From assembly GCF_047511655.1 (NCBI RefSeq), contig NC_133397.1:13851501-13915500 (forward strand): DNA of 64,000 nt, read 5' to 3'. Source of the DNA: Castor canadensis (taxonomy: Eukaryota; Chordata; Mammalia; Rodentia; Castoridae). The stretch's first letter is position 1, and the number at the start of each line of letters is the position of its first letter. Shown here in pieces: positions 57,830 through 64,000 of the stretch. Made by a program: the position numbers and the translations under genes. The notes beneath the pieces were generated by a model that was not told the origin of the DNA, made no database searches, and saw nothing but the letters and a program-made list of their open reading frames with translations.

Positions 57830-58310
57830 AACTGTGTATGTATTGGTCTCTCATTTTTCCAGCATACCTCACTTCTTCACAGCTTATATAAATGTCATAA
57901 TACAGCAGCCAAAGTCATCACCGTGACTGAAAATTATCATTATTATTTTGCTTACAAACTAGTTTCAGGCATGGGATTCATGTCGATATAGTCTGCCATC
58001 GGAAGGCTTTTCTAACAAAATGAAATGGAACTGTACATGGGTTTAATGAGAGTTCAGTTTTCCAGCTTGACTTTTGTGCTTTACACAGAGGGAGGCATTT
58101 AGGAGTGAGCTGAATGTGTGTGATTTACATGGCGAAGCTGGGTGATAATGTGTCCAGAGCCCTCAGAGAAAATAGAGATGACGGAATATACTATGGCCCC
58201 TCTAGAGCAAGACTCTTAAGACGGGGGAAGAATGTAAAAGGCTCCAGAATTCTTAAAATATGGGTCCATTTGCATGCAGGCAGGAGCCCAGACAGACACA
58301 CAGTATTGTC
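57830..58310. promoter_or_regulatory. Candidate enhancer / conserved non-coding element
   Basis: 480 bp without repeat or microsatellite. Contains an exact octamer ATTTGCAT (58268-58275) within CATTTGCATGCAG, the same 13-mer as at 37821-37833, plus 'gtcatcaccgtgactg' (57914-57929; inverted 'gtcatcac/gtgac') and a TTATTATTTTGC stretch. Texture resembles vertebrate CNEs. A 68-codon frame (58114-58320) is present but unrecognised. Confidence 0.4.
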
Positions 58311-58394
58311 TTCTGATTAGCAATGTCTTCCAGTCCCAGGGTCAGAAGTTGAGGCTAGCATGGGGACAGGCCAGAAGAAGCCACTTGGAGACAG
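58311..58394. other. Unassigned
   Basis: Short spacer. Confidence 0.4.
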
Positions 58395-59085
58395 CTTGTG
58401 GTATTTGTTGAAGGTGCACTGAGTGCCAGGCACAGTACTGGGACTCTGCAGACATTATCTTATTCAATTCTCATGATCCATTCATTCATTCAAGAAAAAT
58501 TTAATAAACAGCTTCTGAGTATCACTGTATACAATTGAGATACACAGATTATTAAAATGCTAACACAACAATATCCCAATTCCCATAATGTAGGGTTTAC
58601 ATTATGCTTGGGAAAGGACACAGACAATAATTAAGCGTGTGAACAAATAAGCAAGTGTATGTGCAGTGTTAAGTATGGAAAGGAATGTAAACAGAGCAAT
58701 GAGATAAAGCATGACAGTGCAGTGCATGCCACTTTATATAAAATAATGAGGGAAGGACCCTCCAATCAGATGACACTTGGTAGAGCTGACTGAAATGGGA
58801 AGAAGCCATAGCCACATAGAGAAGTGGGACACCAATGTTTTGAGTGGAAGCACAGCGAGTTCAAAGGCCTTGGAGCAGGACTACAAGTAGTATGTTTCAA
58901 AAATAATAACCATACTGCAAAGTAATTACTGTTATTTCCACTTTACAGGTAAGAAATCAGATGCACTGTAAAGCAAGTCAACATGTCCCAGGTCACAGGC
59001 CTGAAGAATGGCGTGCTGTCATTTTACCCTGAGTCTCTCTCATTCCAAGGCCTCTGTTCTATCACGCTGCTGTGTTAAAGTAGCT
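58395..59085 (-). repeat. MIR SINE split by an L2 insertion
   Basis: The reversed MIR begins 'actgagtgccaggcacagta', reaches 'tcttattcaattctcatgat' at about 58474, breaks, and resumes after about 430 bp with 'attactgttatttccacttt', 'acaggtaagaaatcagatgc' and 'ccaggtcacaggcctgaaga'. The two halves join in correct MIR order. Confidence 0.6.
58478..58905 (-). repeat. L2 LINE 3' segment inside a MIR
   Basis: 'attcattcattcaagaaaaa' and 'aataaacagcttctgagtat' are the reversed L2 terminus; later 'agcgagttcaaaggccttgg' fits the interior. Confidence 0.55.
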
Positions 59086-59819
59086 CTTGAGGGTATGGAA
59101 GTGGAGAGAGGCATGGCTTCTCTCCTGGGGAAGTTTCCTGAATGCTTCCTCCATACTTACATAAAGTAGCTTATATTGACTAAGCAACTACTATGTGTCA
59201 ACTCGTGCTAGGCAGTAAGGGAAATTCAATATTTTGAACCAAATGACCATCTTCCCTCAGCAGGCAGCTAACAGATGGACCAACATCAAGCCTGAAGAAG
59301 TTCAGAGAATCAGTTTCTTTTTGACTTTGGGAAGTCTTGCTGGAGTAGAATACAGGAGAATGTGAAAAGTGAGGAGAGTAGAGAAGCTTCTGACTTGGTG
59401 CCTGCTCAGCTTTCCTGCCTACCCTCACCTGTGGTAGGTAGGATTATTTGTGGACCAATTTCTTTCCTCTACTTCTCTTGCAGAGGCTTCCCTATGGGTA
59501 GCAAGTTGTCAGTTTCCCTAACTTTGACCTTGGCCATATGACTTACATGCCTTAATGGAATGTGGGAGGACACTTGATCTGAAGCAAGTGTCACAGTGAG
59601 GCTCTGCCAGACTTCATTTATCCCCACACTTAACACCAAGAGAAGAAAAGTCCCCCTCCACTTCTGGTCCCATAATGGGCAGACGTGGGAAACCTACATA
59701 AACCCAAACCACTATCTAGGGTCAACCCTCAGCCAATTTCAGCAGAAGCTGGCAGTGTGACAGGTGAGTGGTCCACTTAAGAACGGGGGCTTACATATTT
59801 GTTTCAAGATGCTAGTAAA
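59086..59819. other. Unassigned
   Basis: A possible L2/MIR scrap at 59165-59215 ('ctaagcaactactatgtgtc'). Otherwise nothing recognised. Confidence 0.4.
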
Positions 59820-59872
59820 AGAGCTGGTGGAGTGGGAGAGTACTTGCCTAGCAAGCATGAGGCCAGAATTAT
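59820..59872 (+). mobile_element. ID-like SINE, 3' truncated
   Basis: 'gctggtggagtgggagagta' and 'cttgcctagcaagcatgagg' are the ID 5' half; the B-box half is missing. Confidence 0.55.
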
Positions 59873-60251
59873 CACAGCTGAAGCAGAATAATAGTTTTGC
59901 CCTTAGTCATCAGTAAACTCAGCTTGCCTTAACTGTTCTGGAAAATGAGTATACGATGAAACTAGCCTAGTTACCCAGGTTCAAAGACTTTGTAATTCAA
60001 GACTGTATTTCTGACCCTACAGACATCCCAAGAACTGTGTTTTTCTAACACCTTCCTTGTCCTCACCATTTGGCTGGAGTGTGCACATTGCACAGGACCT
60101 AACAGAGGAAAAGGGGTTCCTGAGCCCTAGTATTACCAGGTTGGATATTACCTGTGTTCCACAAGCCCCACAGTGGTTGCTGAGGGGTTACCAGCCATGG
60201 TAACAATGAGTCAAAAGACCTTCTAGACCCCATCCAGGCAATAACTCATGA
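59873..60251. other. Unassigned
   Basis: Nothing recognised. Confidence 0.4.
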
Positions 60252-60286
60252 ATTTCTATTTCTATTTCTATTTCTATTTCTATTTG
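60252..60286. repeat. (TTTCTA)n hexanucleotide microsatellite
   Basis: Five perfect six-base units plus partial ends. Confidence 0.95.
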
Positions 60287-60333
60287 TTCCAGACAAAGTT
60301 GAAACCCACTACATAAGAATACATGAAATTATG

Positions 60334-60436
60334 GACTAAGGATATTGGCTCAGTGGTGGAGCACCTGCCTAGCAAGTACTTTCAAAGCCCTGAGTTCAAT
60401 CCCCAATACTGCTGTAAGAAAAACAAAACAAAATTT
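60334..60436 (+). mobile_element. ID-like SINE monomer
   Basis: 'ggctcagtggtggagcacct' (A-box side), 'gcctagcaagtactttcaaa', 'gagttcaatccccaatactg' (B-box side) and an AAACAAAAC tail. One of the best preserved ID units here. Confidence 0.9.
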
Positions 60437-60714
60437 TGAGTCACTAGTGTTCATGAAAACACCCAATTCCATATTTTAATCTTTTCCAGTGGGAAGTCAA
60501 ATTTCCCCTCTTCTGTTTCTAAGAGTCCTCACTTAGTATTTTCATGAATGCTTGGGTTTCCTTTGCCTCTCCTGTCACTGTTAGTAACTCCCACCTCCTT
60601 ATCTGTGTAAAATGCACACTGTTGCTCAGGACCCCACATCAGTGACAGAGAAATGCCCTCAGAAAACATCCAGTCCAGCATCTTAGATTTGTAATGTTTA
60701 TCTGTAAATTCCAA
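60437..60714. other. Unassigned
   Basis: Nothing recognised. Confidence 0.4.
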
Positions 60715-60860
60715 CATCTATTGAGTATTTAATAAAGATAAGCACAAATAAACAATTTATATGAATTAGCTCAGTAAACTCACTATTTAGCTCAGCAAAC
60801 CCCTCAGGTGAGAAACTAAAGCCTAAAGAGATTTCATACCATGAGCTAGTACATTGTTTG
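60715..60860 (-). repeat. MIR SINE
   Basis: 'atctattgagtatttaataa', 'aatttatatgaattagctca' and 'gagaaactaaagcctaaaga' are reversed MIR 3' end to core. Confidence 0.6.
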
Positions 60861-60884
60861 CATCTGAATTTTCTCCAGAGCCTG

Positions 60885-61000
60885 CATTTTAACCCTTCCA
60901 AAGTATTGTCTCTCTCATTTTATAGATGAAGAAATTGTGAGTGGAAAGAGCCTTGCTTTAGACACACAGCTGGTTTATGATCATGAAGCCCAAAGCCCAG
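60885..61000 (-). repeat. MIR core
   Basis: 'tcattttatagatgaagaaa' and 'cacacagctggtttatgatc' are reversed MIR core, a second copy in the same orientation. Confidence 0.58.
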
Positions 61001-61424
61001 GTATCCTGGCACAAGCCCTGCTGACAAGGGCAGAGCTATGCCTCTGGGTTTCATTCAACCCTGACTATGTCCACACTGGCAGTGCAGAGCTGATGACAGA
61101 GCCTGAAGGAATCCCTGCACTGATGCCTTCTGCCAGCTGGCCACACCTGTGTATGGACCACCCCGGGTATTTTCTCTTGCTCACGAGTTCTATTTCATTT
61201 GCTCATAGAGTTACTGCTGAGAGCTGGAAGGCGTCTTGGAGCACCTCTGTGCTGGCAACTTTAACCTGAGACCCGTTCGCCTCACCTGGGAAAACTGTAG
61301 AAGTACTGCTCATCTATATTCTCTCAGAGATCCTGATTTCATGGTATGAGATTTAGGCCAGACCACTGGTATTTCTGACACAGTCCTTGAAGGGCTGAGA
61401 TGCTCTGCCATAATCCAGCATCCT
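61001..61424. other. Unassigned
   Basis: A 110-codon ATG frame (60937-61269, plus) starts inside the MIR, so it is unlikely to be a gene. Otherwise nothing. Confidence 0.4.
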
Positions 61425-61540
61425 GCTACTTCACTTCATAGAAAGAGAAATGACCTACGTGAGTCCAAATAGACTCAAAGTAAAGCCTATGTTGGAAATT
61501 AAGACTGTCTGATTCAAAACCCACACACCTGCCAGCTAAA
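61425..61540 (-). repeat. MIR core and 5' part
   Basis: 'cttcatagaaagagaaatga' and 'gactgtctgattcaaaaccc' are diverged reversed MIR. Third minus-strand MIR within 1 kb. Confidence 0.5.
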
Positions 61541-61649
61541 AGGGAAGTCTCCCCTAATCACTTCAGGTGTCAGTACGTCCTCCTCCTTGGCATATGAGCC
61601 CAAAGCACAGCTCTAGAAAAGAAAAAATTTAAAAATGTTGGGCATCGTT

Positions 61650-61890
61650 GGTATGTTAGGGCTGCTGTCACAAAGTACCATAGGCTGGGGTGGGGGTGCT
61701 ATAAATCTGAGCTTATCCTGGTCAGGTTCTAGTGAGGACCCTCTTTTAGGCTGTGGACTGAGGTTTTCTCGTATCCTCACGTGGTATAAAGAGCACCAGT
61801 TCCATCCATGAATTCACGAGGGCTCCACCCTCATGACCAAATTGCTTCTCAGAAGCTCCACCTCCAAATAACATATTAATACTAGGGTTT
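61650..61890 (-). mobile_element. MaLR (MLT1-like) LTR, shortened
   Basis: 'gttagggctgctgtcacaaa', 'gtaccataggctgggg', 'ctccaccctcatgaccaaat' and 'atactagggttttaatatat' are in reversed LTR order with internal losses. Confidence 0.65.
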
Positions 61891-63170
61891 TAATATATGA
61901 ATTTGCTGATTTTCCCATTGTCCTTTGTATTAAATTCAGAGCATGTTGTCCCCATCCTCTGTCCCCATCTGGACCCTGGACTGTCCCTTTCCATTGGGAG
62001 AGGTCTGAGGTTTGGCCACCACCTTCCTATGACATTACTCCCTCTGGAATTTCAGAGCTAGCATACCTTTGATATAGTGATTTAAAAAAAATTGCCATAG
62101 TAAATTATTAAAACATATTATATTTTATCTTTTGTTTTGGATGAAGGGGCTTTAAAATGTGACATGACATTAAAAAAAAAAGAAACAAAGAAAAAGAAAG
62201 CACACAAGTACTGACATGGCATTTTTAACTGGAAGTTTAAAAAAATCCTCTTTTCCAGCCTCTTGCTCTGTAATTGTCCCTGGTTACTGTTCTGCCTCTG
62301 TCTCCACAGAGACCACTCTGAGCCCAGTAACCATGGTGATAGGAGAAGATGTGAGCAGATGGGAACTCTACTTCCAGAATTTAAACATCCTTTTGCTGGT
62401 GGGAGGTATGTGGGGAATGAGGGAAGGAAACTAAAACAAGGGGGGAGAAGTTAAAAAAGCTTAATCCAAGAATGGATCACATTGTTGGGGACAAACCATA
62501 AGTGTATTTTTCTCTGTCAAGCCAAGCTCTTCTTGATCTTAGTAATGGTTTATTCCCCTCTTCTTGCAGTCAGAGCCTTCTAGGTAACAACATTCCTAGG
62601 GAAATGGAGAAGAAAGATTTTGGCAATATGCAGAGTTGGAGGCATTTTTTAAACACACTCAAGTGTACTGCTTGAACATATTCTTAACTATGATTTCTTT
62701 AATTTAGGAAGCAAGGGTGAGACACTGTGTTGGTTCAGGTTCAATGTAATTGTGATGTATTGGAAAGATGGGAGCATCTGACTTGTGTGCTGCCTGTTAT
62801 TCACCTTCTGGGAAGCCTTCGGCCAGCCCCTTCTCTCAGAGACTTGGCTTATATTTATAAGATTGCTGAGATATCTGTTGGTTCTGGAATTATGTGAAAA
62901 AACTTTTAAAGGATGTTCAAGTGAGATGTTTTGTATCAGTTTCTGCTAAGGCCTCAAAGGATGACACCAATAAAATAGGTGGCAGATGATCATGGGGGCA
63001 TGTGCAGAAATTGCAAAATTGGCTTTTTAGTTCTCAGCCTAATAGAAGGTAGGGAAGCGGGGAGAAAAGATTTCTTTGGATAGTTTTGGTTTGCAGATTA
63101 TTACTTCTAGCTCATGGGAGAACAAAACAGTCATTTTCCTCACCACCCACCTAAAACTAAGGGATGGAGG
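61891..63170. other. Unique sequence, no gene seen
   Basis: An A-rich stretch (62171-62205) and short frames only. Nothing named. Confidence 0.45.
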
Positions 63171-63609
63171 TGTGGGGAGCTGACAGGTTTATCGAATAAG
63201 CTGCGTGCTTGAGTTTGGCACAGGCCCCAAACTGCAGAAGGGAGCAAGCATGGTTATGCCCAATAAATTGCATGCTTGAATTGGCACAGCCTCAGCTGCA
63301 GAAGTGGGCAAGATGCAGTGCAGCTGTTTTTCCTAAGATGTTTACATTCAGAGAGAAGCTGTCACAGGTTTCTCCCATTCCAGAGGATTACAATGTCACT
63401 CCCCCTCCCCCGAGAATCGCCTCTCCACCTCGTGTTACTACTGTATATAATAAACGCACTGGAGGTGGAGGTTGCTGGTGTGTCTCCATCAGAGCACACA
63501 GCCTATCTGGCCCCAGCTTTATGCATGTTTGGTCTTCTGTCTGTTGTCTTTTCCTGCATCTCCCATCACCCCCAGTTAGGTTTATAGGACAACTTCATGC
63601 AGAGCATGA
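63171..63609 (+). mobile_element. Probable ERV solo LTR
   Basis: Begins TGTGGGGAGCTGACAGG, has a polyadenylation-type TATAATAAAC at about 63445-63454, followed by GT/CT-rich sequence like R-U5. The 8-bp 'gatggagg' occurs at 63163-63170 and 63610-63617, immediately outside these limits, as a target duplication would. Against: the right end is CATGA, not the usual CA, and no family is recognised. No viral coding sequence is present. Contains a diverged tandem duplication (63195-63312). Confidence 0.4.
63195..63312 (+). repeat. Diverged tandem duplication, about 67-bp period
   Basis: 'aataagctgcgtgcttgag' to 'gcagaagggagcaag' (from 63195) is repeated as 'aataaattgcatgcttgaa' to 'gcagaagtgggcaag' (from 63262). 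The copies share most bases over about 50 bp with small indels. Confidence 0.85.
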
Positions 63610-63670
63610 GATGGAGGCAACTATGAACCCACTTAAAGACTTGACCTATACCCCTCTGGAATGTGGGGAA

Positions 63671-63812
63671 ATAGGGCCAGTGTGGTGGCATACTTCTGTA
63701 ATCCCTGCTACTCATGAAGTAGAGATCAGGAGGGCTGAGGGCATGACTCAAGTGTAGAATACCTGCCTTGCAAGTGCAAATTGCAGTATCACACACACAC
63801 ACACACACACAA
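63671..63812 (+). mobile_element. B1-ID SINE with (CA)n tail
   Basis: Shortened B1 ('gccagtgtggtggcatactt') fused to an ID unit ('gcatgactcaagtgtagaat', 'cttgcaagtgcaaattgcag'), then CA repeats at 63791-63811 where the A-tail should be. Confidence 0.82.
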
Positions 63813-64000
63813 AAATGGTGGGGAAACATAGTAACCTCTACCTGACTCAGAATGGAGGTCATGGTGGCTGCAGCCTGGAGGGGTAGGTGGATGGGTGGTG
63901 AGTGGGGGAGATGCAGGGAGGAGAAAGAATTAAGGACAGAATTTTACATTGCATGAAGAGTATGAGGGTTTTATTTTAGACTGAAATAGACTTTTTATTT
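63813..64000. other. Unassigned window end
   Basis: Nothing recognised. Confidence 0.4.

Noticed and set aside
60334..60436. Possible tRNA gene (A-box and B-box-like sequences)
   Set aside because: The unit lacks a cloverleaf with a proper acceptor stem and ends in an A-tail. It is an ID-type SINE, as are the similar units at 13.8, 18.9, 23.0 and 35.2 kb.
63195..63312. Direct repeats as a CRISPR-like array
   Set aside because: Only two diverged copies with no spacers, in mammalian DNA. It is a tandem duplication.
63209..63757. 182-codon plus-strand frame
   Set aside because: Starts without ATG and runs through the LTR-like element into a B1-ID SINE, so it is chance openness of repeats.

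Overview
The window is non-coding mammalian nuclear DNA, and I find no protein-coding exon I can defend. The SINEs point to a rodent outside the mouse/rat family. They are Alu/B1-like monomers and multimers, often fused to a tRNA-derived ID-like 3' unit (B1-ID dimers, trimers and one tetramer), plus free ID-like monomers. Such B1-ID composites are known from squirrel-, dormouse- and beaver/kangaroo-rat-related rodents. By wording the copies look most like beaver-type (Castorimorpha) elements, but that is recollection and not a database match. Old mammalian MIR, L2, L1M and MaLR/MLT1 remnants and many (CA)n tracts fit the same picture.

Layout. 1-3.66 kb: mostly unique sequence with MIR pieces, becoming GC-richer. 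3.67-4.17 kb: the only CpG island, with GC boxes, a G-quadruplex motif, a GCTC run and a strong splice donor on the minus strand, so very probably the promoter and 5' non-coding exon of an unidentified gene. 4.5-13.9 kb: SINE- and L2-rich, with two AT-rich homeodomain/MEF2-motif stretches that may be enhancers (about 5.7-6.0 and 12.2-12.5 kb). 14-16.5 kb: old LINE remnant broken by a MaLR LTR. 16.5-26 kb: largely unique with scattered L2, MIR and SINEs. 26-29.7 kb: AT-rich L1 ORF2 debris. 30-38 kb: L2, MLT1, SINE tetramer, a run of three MIRs, then a motif-rich candidate conserved element (37.68-37.93 kb). 38-51 kb: unique sequence with two MaLR LTRs and microsatellites. 51-54.4 kb: old LINE debris with two young-looking SINEs and a purine tract. 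54.4-64 kb: L2, MIR and MaLR, a second candidate element (57.83-58.31 kb), a MIR split by an L2, and a probable ERV LTR with a duplicated block near the end.

Interpretation. If the island gene is transcribed leftward (best splice donor), the remaining 60 kb is its upstream flank. If rightward, the 60 kb is first-intron sequence. Either way the interesting content is regulatory and mobile-element history, not proteins. I found no tRNA, rRNA, snRNA, CRISPR array or bacterial or viral gene. Repeat names come from recognising consensus phrases by eye; boundaries are good to about 10-30 bp for SINEs and 50 bp or worse for old LINEs.
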